A stretch of 64,000 nucleotides of DNA. Source: Ilex aquifolium (Eukaryota; Streptophyta; Magnoliopsida; Aquifoliales; Aquifoliaceae). The translations under genes were made by a program, and so were the position numbers. Under the pieces are notes generated by a model. That model ran no database searches and had not been told where the DNA came from. It saw nothing but the letters and a program-made list of their open reading frames with translations. The number at the start of each line of letters is the position of its first letter. Within the stretch, counting starts at the first letter, position 1. Where the stretch lies: the NCBI GenBank assembly GCA_951799425.1, contig OX637404.1, positions 22,006,545 through 22,070,544 of the forward strand. The letters are read 5' to 3'. Below are positions 1 through 10,800 of this stretch, piece after piece.

Positions 1-1245
1 TCATCAAATTTACACCAAATTAACACTCAATTCTTCAAATCAACATTTAATTTTGCGTAATAAACATTTAAATTCATCAACGTAACACTCAATCTCATCC
101 AATTAATATTCAATTCATCAAATTAACATTCAATTCATTTAATTTATATTCAAATTCATTAAATTAACACTCAATTTATCAAATTAACATCGAAAATCAT
201 CCAATAAATGTTCAATTTAACAAATCAGCATCAACGTAGTTACTTCTAATAAACATTTAATTCATCAAATTAACCTAATATTCAATTCCATCCAATAAAA
301 ATTTATTTTATCAAATTATCATTAAATTAACATTTAATTCATCAAATATATATTCAAATTAACAAAATATATTAAATTAACAAATTAACATTCCATTTCG
401 TATAATAAACTTTTAATTCATTAAATTAACATTTAAATTAATTATTTAAAATTATATTAATCTATTCAATTTCATCCAATTAATATTTAATTCACCAAAT
501 TAATATTCTATTCTTCAAATGAACACTAAATTAAATTTAAATTCATCAAATTAACACAACATTAATATGCAATTCATCAAATTCACATTCAATTCTATCT
601 AAAAAAAAATTCATTCATCAAATTAACTTAACATTCAATTTCATCAAATTCATACTAAACTAACATTCAATTCATCCAATTTATATTCAAAATAATCCAA
701 TTAACACTAAATTCATCAAATTAACATCCAAAATCAAATAATAAAATTAAATTCATTAAATTAACACTAAATTAATGTTCAATTCTCCAAATCAATACCA
801 AATTATCATTCAATTCATCAAACTAACACTAAATTAATATAAATTAATATAAATTGTATGAATTGAATATATATTTGGAATTGATTTCATCAATTGAGCA
901 TAAATTTGGTGTTAATTTGACGAATGGATATGTATTGGATGAATTTAATGTTAATTGTTGAATTTAAATGTTAATTTTATTAATTGAATGTTTATTACAT
1001 GTAATGTTAATTTAGAGTTGAGTTAATGAATTAAATGTTTATTTGATTAATTTTCATATTATTTTGGTGTTGATTTGATAAATTAAATTTTTATTGGATT
1101 ATTTTGGATGATAATTTTGATAAATTGAGTGTTAATTGGATGAATTGAATTTGGATTTAGTGTTAATTGGATTAACTAAATGTTATTTTGGTTTTAATTT
1201 GATTCATTAAATAGTAATTTGATGAAAGATGAAATTGAATGTTAT
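1..1245. repeat. AT-rich ~20-bp minisatellite, with a strand switch
   Basis: Degenerate tandem copies of a ~20-bp unit close to CAAATTAACATTCAATTCAT fill the region to about 850. From about 890 to 1245 the array continues as the reverse complement (GAATGTTAATTTGATGAATT). The forward part ends with AATTGTATGAATTGAATATA near 850-885. A very similar end is seen where the forward array stops near 26210, so the array may have a defined terminus. I see no gene here. The two orientations could fold back on each other. Confidence 0.85.
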
Positions 1246-1370
1246 GGATTAAATTCGGAACAAAATGAAAGGAGTGTAAGTGTAATTTGAATTAAGACCG
1301 GTCGTAAGATGATGGACCGATAGAGTGTAAAAATTACACTTACTTATCCTTTTCACACTTTTATATCCTA
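1246..1370. repeat. Palindromic module 1 (GTAAGTGTAATT / AATTACACTTAC)
   Basis: A 12-bp exact inverted repeat, GTAAGTGTAATT at 1276-1287 and AATTACACTTAC at 1332-1343, encloses a GC-richer core with ACCGGTC and GGACCGA. It is followed by a run of TTACACTTA-like words. The same module recurs near 4810, 23376, 24300 and 25430 and in the later 21.7-kb copies. Here reverse-orientation AT array lies on its left and the 5' region of the gene at 1874 on its right. It may be a terminal or central part of a foldback element or a promoter-linked MITE; its function is unknown. Confidence 0.7.
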
Positions 1371-1700
1371 CTCCTACAGACGAGAGACGAAAGACGAAGT
1401 CTCCATAGTCTTCAACCGCTCCGTGTCTCAGGCTGATTAGGAGGGACCTGCGACTGTGTCTCAACCAGACCACCATTCCACCATTCATGCCTTCAGCCAA
1501 ATCCATTCAAGGAACCTAATCTAAGATCGATTTCAAGCATTCGATCGATTTGAAGAAGATTTAGGAAGCGAACCCTAACTCCAAAACCCTAACCCTAACT
1601 CCAAAACGCCTTTGAAATCCCTTTGATTTCAAAAAGAACCAGTTTCAAGAAGAACAATTGAGGCAATCGATCGTGGCCAAACTCCAAAACCATTCAAACT
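1371..1700 (+). promoter_or_regulatory. Likely promoter and 5' leader of the gene at 1874, with a telo-box
   Basis: GC content rises sharply between the palindromic module and the first donor site. A telo-box AAACCCTAA lies at 1584-1592 inside a run of AACCCTAA words (1571-1600). Telo-boxes are known in plant promoters and 5' leaders. A canonical donor (ACT|GTAAGTAAGT) at 1701 and a pyrimidine-tract acceptor (TTTTTTATCAG) ending at 1836 define a 136-bp leader intron. I cannot place the transcription start. Confidence 0.5.
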
Positions 1701-1873
1701 GTAAGTAAGTATTATGACTGTGTGTGTGGTCACCGTGTGTATGCGAGAGTCTGGTGTGTGTATGAGGTGTGAACTGTTACATATATTAATTTCTCGTTAT
1801 TATGTTTGATTGGGTATGTCCTTTTTTTTTTATCAGAACAACAGAGATTCTAGAGAATTCAAAAAAAATTTGG

Positions 1874-3163
1874 ATGGAAACAAAAAAGAAGAGGAAGGCT
1901 GAGGGAAAGTATAGGCCAAAAGTGGATGACACTTGTTACGGTGGAATTGAGAAAATGAAGAATACACAGGTTGGTGATCAATCCAATTGTCCTCTCGATT
2001 CCTCCAGTTGTCCAAATCCCTCTATTATAACAGAAAATAATGATGTTGATTATGTAACAGTGAAGAGCTATTTAACAAATTACTTAAATGCAAATAGTGA
2101 AGAGCTCTATCATAATCGGTTTTGTAATAGGCCTGTGTTATTAGAGCGTGGTGCTCAGCTGCATAAGATGAAAAATGTGAATTGTGCTCTCATTTTTTGT
2201 TTGCGACAGTGGAATTCTATAGTTGAAATAGATATGAAGGATAAAGCTTATGATCGATTAGTTAGGATATTTTATGCAAATATGAATGAGGTTGACAAGC
2301 AAGAATTGAAGTTTAAATCTTTTATTAGGAATGTACATTTTGAAGTGAATCGGGATTTGATTTCGAAGATATTGAAGGTTCCTTCACCCTTTATTGTTGA
2401 GAATACTATTACATACCCATACAAGAATCTGAGTGATAAACCTAGCACCGAGGATGTTGCAACAGAACTTTATGGTAGACCTTTTACTTCGAAAATAGTC
2501 ACATTTTATCAAAGATATCTCACTAACAATTATAGGGTTTTAAACCTTATAGTGGGATGTAATATTAATCCTAGAGGACACAATTCTCAATTTGGACTTG
2601 ATAGAGCTCATCTCCTCTATGCCATTGGGAAGGGGATAAGTATAGATCTCCCTCGTATGATATTTAATGAAATTGTTTCGGCATTTTACCTTGAAGATAA
2701 GCGAAAAAGTCTCCCATTCCCCATCTTAATTTCAAAGATCATGATATATTATGGAATTGTCATCCTCCCAACGGACACTTATAAGTCCCCTATGAGTCCA
2801 TTTGGTGAATGCACATTAAAAAAGAGTTTAGGGCAAACCGATGCATATGCTCCAGATGATTATGAAGAAGATCCACTACAGAAAGATGGAGGAAGTACTT
2901 CTGGGGGGGATAACAATATGGTACAAATGCTTAAACAGATTTTGGCAAACCAAGAGGATTTGCAACAAGAAATGAGGGAGTCTCTGGAGCAGCTACGTGA
3001 AGACACAAAAGAGTCTCTCGAGCAGCTCCGTGAAGACACAAAAGAGTCTCTCGAGCAGCTCCGTGACAACACCAATGAGTCTCTCAGGCAGCTCGGGGAA
3101 GACACCAAAGAGTCTCTGAAGCAGTTGGAGATTAAGTTGTTAACTCAAAAAAATAATGAGTAA
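1874..3163 (+). CDS. Plant transposon-associated domain protein with hendecad coiled coil, intact
   Basis: Intact single-exon reading frame of 429 codons. The frame is open from 1802, but 1802-1836 lies in the leader intron (1701-1836), so the first exonic in-frame ATG at 1874 (METKKKRK) is preferred. The N-terminus is Lys-rich and could act as a nuclear signal. Residues about 70-310 match the pattern of the putative plant transposon protein domain: RFCNRPVLLERG near the start, a WNSIVEID segment, FIRNVHFEVNRDLI, LNLIVGCNINPRG, and LPFPILISKIMIYYG near the end. The last ~90 residues are acidic, then a coiled coil built from 11-residue repeats. Such proteins are common in plant mobile-element context and their biochemistry is unknown. 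I see no LTRs, reverse transcriptase or transposase beside it. It is single copy, outside the 21.7-kb repeats. A gag-like origin is a possible alternative. Confidence 0.7.
   Translation: METKKKRKAEGKYRPKVDDTCYGGIEKMKNTQVGDQSNCPLDSSSCPNPSIITENNDVDYVTVKSYLTNYLNANSEELYHNRFCNRPVLLERGAQLHKMKNVNCALIFCLRQWNSIVEIDMKDKAYDRLVRIFYANMNEVDKQELKFKSFIRNVHFEVNRDLISKILKVPSPFIVENTITYPYKNLSDKPSTEDVATELYGRPFTSKIVTFYQRYLTNNYRVLNLIVGCNINPRGHNSQFGLDRAHLLYAIGKGISIDLPRMIFNEIVSAFYLEDKRKSLPFPILISKIMIYYGIVILPTDTYKSPMSPFGECTLKKSLGQTDAYAPDDYEEDPLQKDGGSTSGGDNNMVQMLKQILANQEDLQQEMRESLEQLREDTKESLEQLREDTKESLEQLRDNTNESLRQLGEDTKESLKQLEIKLLTQKNNE
2978..3136 (+). repeat. 33-bp in-frame tandem repeat encoding ESLEQLREDTK
   Basis: Four full 33-bp copies begin at 2978, 3011, 3044 and 3077, followed by a partial copy. 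Each encodes an 11-residue unit close to ESLEQLREDTK. Eleven-residue (hendecad) spacing of Leu is typical of long straight coiled coils. The copies are very similar at DNA level, which suggests recent slippage within the coding region. Confidence 0.85.
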
Positions 3164-3559
3164 TACTCTTTTTTAGTTGTGGGATTGTAGATAACATTTT
3201 AGTTCAATTGTACATATGTAATTTTGTTGATGGTATGTAAATTGAAAGTGAATGTTAAGTTAATTTGATGGATGATGGTGGAATGGGGGTTCTAAACGTT
3301 CAAATGAAATTGTATGGAGGATGAAGGAATAAAGAGTGAAATGGTTTGGAGAATGAAGGAATAAAGAGTGAAATTGTTTGGAGAATGACCGAGTGAAATT
3401 GTAGGGAGATGAAGAATGTTCAGGCAACATAACCACGTTAGGTGGGAGATATTAATATCATTTATTTCAAAAATACCAACTATTGGCTTGCATTTATTAG
3501 GTGATGTGATTTTGGAAAGAAATGTGAAAGATTGTGGTTGTTGCGTGCATTACAACCTT
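3164..3559. other. 3' region of the transposon-domain gene, with a 32-bp direct repeat
   Basis: This is the 3' flank. A 32-bp unit (AATGAAGGAATAAAGAGTGA...) is repeated about 2.5 times at roughly 3316-3395 and supplies several AATAAA-like words that could serve in polyadenylation. I see no further gene. Confidence 0.5.
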
Positions 3560-4329
3560 TTGGTGATGGGTTACTACTTTTTTGGGTTGTGTTACAATAT
3601 TTTTGGGTAGGGGTTACAACTTTTTTGGGTAGAGGTGGGCAGGGGTTCCAATTTTTTTGGGCAGTGGTTCTAACTTTTTTGGGTAAGGGTTCCAACTTTT
3701 TGGGGGGGGTTCCAACTATTGGGGAGGGGTTCCAACATTTTTGGTAGGGGTTACAAATCTTAGGGAGGGGTTCTAACTTTTATTGGGTAGGGGTTCCAAC
3801 TTTTTTGGGTATCGGTTTCATCTTGTTTTGTAGGGGTTTCAACTTTTTTGGGTAGGGTTCCAACTTTTTTGGGTATCGGTTTCAACTAGTTTAGTAGGGG
3901 TTCCTACTTTTTTGGGAGTGGGTTACAACTTTTTTGGTAGGGGTTACAACTTTTTTGGGTAGAGGTGGGCAGGGGTTCCAATTTTTTTGGGCAGTGGTTC
4001 TAACTTTTTTGGGTAAGGGTTCCAACTTTTTGGGGGGGTTCCAACTATTGGGGAGGGGTTCCAACATTTTTGGTAGGGGTTACAAATCTTAGGGGAGGGG
4101 TTCTAACTTTTATTGGGTAGGGGTTCCAACTTTTTTGGGTATCGGTTTCATCATGTTTTGTAGGGGTTCCAACTTTTTTGGGTAGGGTTCCAACTTTTTT
4201 GGGTATCGGTTTCAACTAGTTTAGTAGGGGTTCCTACTTTTTTGGGAGTGGGTTACAACTTTTTTGGTAGGGGTTCCAACTTTTTTGGGTAGGGGTTCCA
4301 ACTTTTATTGGGTATGAGTTCCAACTTTA
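3560..4329 (+). repeat. 22-bp minisatellite with a 330-bp higher-order repeat
   Basis: Tandem, variable copies of a 22-bp unit (GGTTCCAACTTTTTTGGG plus a spacer). Distinct variants recur after exactly 330 bp (15 units): AGAGGTGGGC at 3631 and 3961, and TTCCTACTTT at 3901 and 4231. The second higher-order copy diverges near 4275. Apparent long reading frames here are low-complexity artefacts of the repeat. Confidence 0.9.
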
Positions 4330-4748
4330 AATTAACATTGAAATTAACTATTTAACATTCAATTCATTAAATTAACACCAAATTAATATGCAATTCATCA
4401 GATTAACAAAATTTGAGATGTTAATTTTGATAAATTGAGTGTTAATTGGATGAATTGAATGTCCATTTAGTGTTAATTTGATGAATTGAATATTAATTGG
4501 ATGAATTAAATGTTAATTTGGTATTAATGTGATGAATTAAATATTAATTTGATGAAATTGAATGTTAACATTCAATTCATCAAAATTAACAAAATTTTGG
4601 ATGTTAATTTTGATAAATTGAGTGTTAATTGAATGTCGATTTAGTGTTAATTTGATGAATTGAATATTAATAATGTTCATTTGGTATTAATTTGATGAAT
4701 TAAATATTAATTTGATGAAATTGAATGTTAATTTAATCAATTTGAATG
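4330..4748. repeat. AT-rich ~20-bp array, mostly reverse orientation
   Basis: A short forward stretch (about 4330-4410) is followed by GAATGTTAATTTGATGAATT-type units to about 4748. This forms the left arm of an inverted structure centred on the module at 4750-4925. Confidence 0.8.
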
Positions 4749-4925
4749 TTACTATTTTGTGTTGGGTTACATTCGGAACAAAATGAAAACAGTATTATAG
4801 TTTAGGGGTGTAAGTGTAATTTGTACTAGGACCGATCGTAGAATGGTGGACCGATCCTGTGTATAATTACACTTACCTCTCCTATCATATTACACTTTTA
4901 TCCCTTTGATATTACACTTTTAACC
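4749..4925. repeat. Palindromic module 2
   Basis: Exact 12-bp inverted repeat at 4810-4821 and 4865-4876 around a core with ACCGATCG and GGACCGATC. It is preceded by GGAACAAAATGAAA and TTATAGTTTAGGGGTG, and followed by repeated TTACACTTTTA words. Reverse AT array lies on the left and forward array on the right, so the whole of about 4415-6320 is a degenerate large palindrome. Confidence 0.75.
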
Positions 4926-6330
4926 TTTTCATATTATAATTCATCAAATTAACATCCATAATCATCCAATAAATATTCAATTTATTAAATGAAGAAGTAA
5001 TATGCAATTTCATCCAATTAATACTCAATTCATCAAATTTACACCAAATTAACATTCAATTCTTCAAATCAACATTTAATTTTACCTAATAAACATTTAA
5101 ATTCATTAAATCAACATTAAAATTCAACTAATAAACATTTAATTTATCAACATAACATTCAATATCATCCAATTTATATTTAAATTAATTCAATTAACAT
5201 TCAATTCATAAAATTAACATCGAAAATCCTCGATTTAACAAATTAACATTCAATTCTTCAAATCAACATTTAATTCAACTAATACACATTTAATTCATCA
5301 ACGTAACATTCAATCTCATCCAATTTATATTCAAATTCATTCAAATAACATTCAATTCATCAAATTAACATCGAAATACTCAATTTAACAAATTAACACC
5401 TGCAATTTCATCATTTAATTTTTCAAATAAATAACAAATTAACATTCAATTCTTCAAATCAACATTCAATTTCATCTAATAAACATTTAATTCATCAAGT
5501 TAACACTCAATCACATCCAATTAATATTTAATTCATCAAATTAACATAAAATTAACATTCAATTCATTTAATTTATATTCAAATTCATTAAATTAACACT
5601 CAATTTATCAAATTAACATCGAAAATCATCCAATAAATGTTCAATTTAACAAATCAGTATCAAAGTAACATACAGTTACTTCTAATAAACATTTAATTCA
5701 TCAAATCAATATTAAACTAATATTCAATTCAACAAATTTAGCTTCAATTTCATCAAATAAACATTCAAATCATCATATTAACACCAAATTAAAATTCCAT
5801 TTATCCAATTAATATTTAATTCATTCAATTAACATTCAATTCATCAAATTAAAATATAAAATCATCTAATAAAGATTTAATGCATCAAATCAATTCCAAA
5901 TTAACATTCAATTTACCAAATTAACATTTCATGTCGAATAATAAACATTCAATTCATTAAATTAACATTTAAATTAACTATTTAACATTCAATTTGTCAA
6001 ATTAACACCAAATTAACTTTCAATTCTGCATATTAACACAACATTAATATTAAATTCATCAAATTCACATTCAATTCCAACTAATAAAAAATTAATTCAT
6101 CAAATTAACTTAACATTCACTTTCATCAAATTAATACTAAACTAACATTCAATTAATCCAATTTATATTCAAAATCATCCAATTAACACTAAATTCATCA
6201 AATTAACATCCAAAATCAAATAATAATATTCAATTTATCAAACCAACACCAATGTAATATAAAAATTTATCAAATAAACATTTAATTCATCAAATAAACA
6301 TTAAATTAACATTTAATTCAACATGACGAT
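4926..6330. repeat. AT-rich ~20-bp array, forward orientation
   Basis: Continuous degenerate copies of the forward unit CAAATTAACATTCAATTCAT and its variants. No coding potential is seen. It is the right arm of the inverted structure around module 2. Confidence 0.85.
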
Positions 6331-6993
6331 GGAATGGGGGTTCTAGTTCCAATGAAACCTAACCCCAAATAATATAATCCATAAAATTTTTTGCATTTAC
6401 CCCCAAATATTATAACACTAATTCATAAAAGTTGGAACCACCTTTGGTGGGTTCTAACTCTTGAGGATGGTGTTCCAAAAGTTACTACTTCTTGTTACAA
6501 TATTTTGTGTTGGCCTTTTAACCTTTTTGGGTGGACTTTAACACGATCCATAAATGTTGGCATCAATTATGGATTAGATTATAATATTTGGGATGGGGTC
6601 CAATTTTATGGATTTGGTTACATATTTTTAGCGTGAGATTTCAACTTTTTTGTGGTTGCTTTACTCTTAAAAAAGTTCAACTTTTTTTTAGGCGGGAACA
6701 TATGCCGCCCATTTTTTTTTTAATAAAAAAAATTTATATCCCAATACTTTTTGTATTTTGAATGTATTCCGTAAAAAAATATAATTTTTATAATACTATC
6801 AATTAATTGCATGGAACATATTTTAATCTTTAGTTGCCAAAATATAAAACAAAATATTTATATTTTATGGTGTAAATTTTAAAAAATCAATTTTCACATA
6901 CACCCAGAAGAACCGATGTCCCTCACCCTTTTCGGCTTCCCCACACACATGCCATTCCTACTCTCTCTCGCGTCTGTGTCTCTCTACCCATCT
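6331..6993 (+). promoter_or_regulatory. Native 5' flank of gene A copy 1
   Basis: The first half contains a few degenerate 22-bp-type units (GGTTCTAACT, GTTCCAAAAG). The second half is a very AT-rich stretch and then a GC-richer CT-rich leader (TCTCTCTCGCGTCTGTGTCTC). It lies directly upstream of gene A and ends at the left boundary of the 21.7-kb repeat, so only copy 1 keeps it. No TATA box can be named with confidence. Confidence 0.45.
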
Positions 6994-7403
6994 CTGTGTC
7001 TTCCTTCGATCTGTCTCCCTCTACCCATTTCTGTGTCTCTTGTCTCTTTCTCTCTCTCTTTATTTGGTATAGCAACTCAAAGGACACTTTAAACCCCCAA
7101 CAGCTCACCAGTTGTGGCTGCATCGTCTTCTTCCAAGAATTCATTACCCAGGTATGGCGCTCTCTATATGTGTGTGTATATAGAGCCCATCTCCTCTCTC
7201 TATCGGCTCCCATTAAACCCCATCGAAAACCCATCTCTCTCTTTCCAAAATATGTGTATTATATTTTCTGATTTTGTGGTCTCTTTGAATTTATGGTCAG
7301 TGATTAGGGTTGTTTTTCGTAACCCATTTCTCTTTTTTTTCCCGTATAAAATAAATTACACATTTGATTTTCTGAACTTCTTAAAAATTGTGATTGGTTT
7401 TGT

Positions 7404-7520
7404 ATGGATGGATTTGGGACATCGTCTACAACATCTACCACGAAAACTCGACTTAAGTCAGTCAACGAGCAAGTTGAAGACCCAAATTTCTTTAAATTTA
7501 TATATCCCAACTTAGAAATA
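7404..7520 (+). other. Possible upstream coding exon in the first intron of gene A
   Basis: A 39-codon frame from an ATG at 7404 reads MDGFGTSSTTST, then KTRLKSVNEQVED and PNFFKFIYP. It ends in TAG near 7521. The composition looks protein-like, and the FFK stretch recalls the start of plant B3 domains, but only as a short match. No donor keeps it cleanly in frame with the next exon. It could be an alternative first exon or a remnant; the identical stretches lie at 29148-29264 and 50886-51002. Confidence 0.25.
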
Positions 7521-7529
7521 TAGTTCGTG

Positions 7530-7650
7530 GGTTACAAGTTGTCTGTGTGGTTGGTTACAAGTTTTCTGAGTGGTTGGTTATTTTCGGAGAGGTGGGTTAC
7601 AACTTTTAGGAGTTGTGGGTTACAACTTTTGGTGGAGTTCGATATGGTTT
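7530..7650 (+). repeat. Small island of 22-bp-family units inside gene A's leader intron
   Basis: Several GGGTTACAACTTTT and GGTTACAAGTT units lie here. They match the GGTTCCAACTTTT family that forms the long arrays elsewhere. Equivalents lie at 29274-29394 and 51012-51132. Confidence 0.6.
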
Positions 7651-7891
7651 AGATTGTGTTAAAAGCTTTGTGGATTAGGTTATGCCTGTTCAATAGGTTA
7701 TGTTTGATTAAGAGCAGATTTCTTATGGCTGCTTATGGTCTGATTTTATTGTTTAGGACTTCTTACTTATATAGATATATCCAAATGTTAATATGTAAAT
7801 GATTTCATTATGTTTGGTTTATGTGTCTTGTTACTAACCATGACAAAGCTAAATTTGGCAGGCTTTTTCTTTGTTCAATAGAAGTACAACA

Positions 7892-10800
7892 ATGTAAGTA
7901 CTTCTTGTTGAAATGTTTGGAATACTCAGATTCTTTTGTATTAGGTTAACAACATAGTGCATTGTACAGGACCAAGAAGAGGCAATTTGAAGGAGAAGAA
8001 GTGAAGCATCAATCGTCCGTTAAAAAAGTTAATATCAAACTCAAATTTTTTGTAAGCATTACATTCAACAATTTTCATGGATTCACTAATTCGCATACTG
8101 TTGCACAATTTTGCAGAATATACTTGGAACCCGATGCTCACCCCAAAAGGTAGTACGCTTAGTTGCAACATTAACGGATGAACAGAAACATGGGGTGGAA
8201 GAAATTGGAATGGGGGGCTTGTTAAGTTTGAAAATCCACAATATTAAGAGGGGGCTTTGTGGGTGGTTACTTGAACAATTTGATCCAAATTGTTGTACCT
8301 TGAACGTATTCAACAAATCCATCAAATTTTGTCCTGAGGATGTGGAGTACATTTTGGGGTTGCATTGTGGAGGGGATGATTTGGAAACCAACGTATCCAC
8401 ATCGAGAATAAGTGATGTTACAAAGGATATTTTTGAAGGAAAATTTATCTTGTCAACGATTGATATTGGGAAGAAAATAAAGAAAATGAAAAAAGATTCT
8501 CAACAATTCCGGCGATACTTTGTGTTGTATGTTATTGGTGTTTTCCTGTGCCCATCAATGAAAATAAAAATTAGTAGGCACTTTCTTCCCATTGTTGAAG
8601 ACGTGGCATCTTTGAAGTCTAAGAACTGGGCAAAGTTTGTATTTGACTACATGATTCAGGCGGTACGTGACTACAAGATGGCTCCTCGCAACAGTATCAA
8701 GGGTTGCATTATTCTCCTCATGGTGACGTATTATACCCATTGATTATTTCCTTCTAATTTTGCTTTTACTTAATAATAATTAGTTATTTGTTTTCGTCTA
8801 AGTAGATTTTCTTCTTTGAACGCGTCACACCTATGGGGGAGAATCTTGTTCCTTTGGCCTCACGACCCACCCCCCGCATTGGAGAATGGGATGACATAAA
8901 AATAGGTGCGCGCCTTGTGCAGCTAAAGAAATTAGGTGGATATAAAAATGACAAGGTAAGTCATTTGTATCATATCAGTACAACACACATCATGGTTTAT
9001 TTTGTATATTAATGAGATCTACCATTATTTGTGGATGTATATTGAATGGTTGACGTAGATTAAGGTGACGGTTAATGATGTGTGCCACCGGCCATCGACT
9101 GATGCATGCGTCAAAGTAGAAGCAAATGTATGTTTATTACTCAACACCCTATATTGCTACCATCTGTATTACGAAATACCCAATGTAAATTGTTAATTTG
9201 TTCATAACTTGTTCCTTTGTTTACATATTGTTCAATTGTTCAGGATTTTGATTCAAGATTGTCCAGATTAGAGGTGGCACAGACGAGAGTGAAATTAGAT
9301 TTTCGGGATTTTTCACTCAAGGTTGACGTCGAGCTTTCTACTATGAAAGACTTATTAAAGAATTTATCTGACCGAGTCAACGCCATCGGTAACAAATCAG
9401 AAGGTGTTGAGGAATTGAATAAGAAAGAAAGAGGTGATGAGAAATTTGATACAAAAATTATTGATGATGATGACGGTGATGACGACGGCAGCGTACGTGA
9501 CTCATTTCATACTTTTGTAATTGTTTGGATATTAGAATACCAGGTAATATTGGTTATTTGTGTTCATAACATTGCAGGATGAAGATGATATTGATATGCC
9601 AGAAGGGGGGTACCCTCACATAACAATAGTCCTGCCAAGCCACGAGGAGTCAATATGGGAGTACATACTGGATAATTCGTTAGGAAAATCGTAAGTGAAT
9701 ACATAATTTATCAAACCGTAATCTTTCAGAATAATTGGTACGCTGCATTGACAAATTGGTCCCATTTCAACACATGCAGAGAGGTTCTTGTTGATTTCGA
9801 AGAAACTATATTTCGGGCGACTCGGAAGTCAATGCAGTCCTTATGGGGAACAGAGTGGATAGTTGATGATGTAAGTGGATTGCTTTTGAATGGATTATTA
9901 CCATCAATTATTGTGCCAAAGCAGTTTATAATACCCAATAATTTATTTTTGTCCGTATTAACAGGTGATAAATATGGTTCACTGTGTTCTGCCACCCGAT
10001 ACCAAGATCAACCGCATCAACCAAAATGCCAGATGGTACTTCCCAACATTGTTTTCGGTAAAGTATCCATACTCCTCATTGTTGGGTTATGTGATACTCA
10101 TGATATATGTTTGTTAATCGTTTATATTTAATGAATGTTTTTGCCAGCAAGCAGCAGTTGCAAGGAAGAATAAAGGAAAAAATGTCTTAAATTCAGTTAT
10201 TAGACAAACTTTTTCTCGTTTCATTGGTGACATTAAAAATTGTGATAAGGTATGACATTCTCATTTTATACATATAGTTCCTTCTCATTAATTATGGTGA
10301 ACATAATTGTATGTGTGTTTGTGTATGCTAATTTCTCATTGTATTATATTCGTGTGGTTGTAGATATATTTACCAATAAATGATGCAAATTCGCATTGGT
10401 ACCTCACTATAGTAGATGTCCCAAAAAAGGAAATCATGCTTCTCGATACTTTGCCTAATGCTCAAAGGAATATGATACGCGTTCAGCAGGCAAAGAAAAC
10501 GGTAACGTTTGTACAACCAAAAATTTTTAGGGCTTCTTTAATGAAGTACCTGTCATCTAACGCATTAAAATAATAGGTGATGGTGTTGTATCATCTAATA
10601 CGTGAGGTGACCACCACCAATGTCGAACAAATGCATGAATGGCCGATTGTTCGGCCAAACTGGGTGCCGGTACAGAAGAATGGGTATGATTGTGGTATGT
10701 ATGTCATATTCATGATCCAAGAGCCGGAGTTGGGTCCAGATTTCCCTATCCAGGTGTTAATTTTTTGCATACATGACATTACTATGTTACTGTTAACTTC

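Noticed and set aside
1249-1506. Minus-strand frame across module 1 and the leader of the gene at 1874
   Set aside because: It overlaps a palindrome and a better-supported leader on the other strand, with no recognisable domain.
1585-1600. AACCCTAACCCTAA run as a telomere remnant
   Set aside because: Only two or three units, in a leader context with a downstream splice donor. A telo-box fits better.
3560-4329. Short regularly spaced repeats as a CRISPR-like array
   Set aside because: There are no unique spacers: units abut and vary gradually, in plant DNA with a higher-order period.
9691-9780. Acceptor at 9729 for gene A's eighth coding part
   Set aside because: It gives an in-frame stop soon after the join. 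The acceptor at 9779 restores phase and reads SEVLVDFEE in frame.
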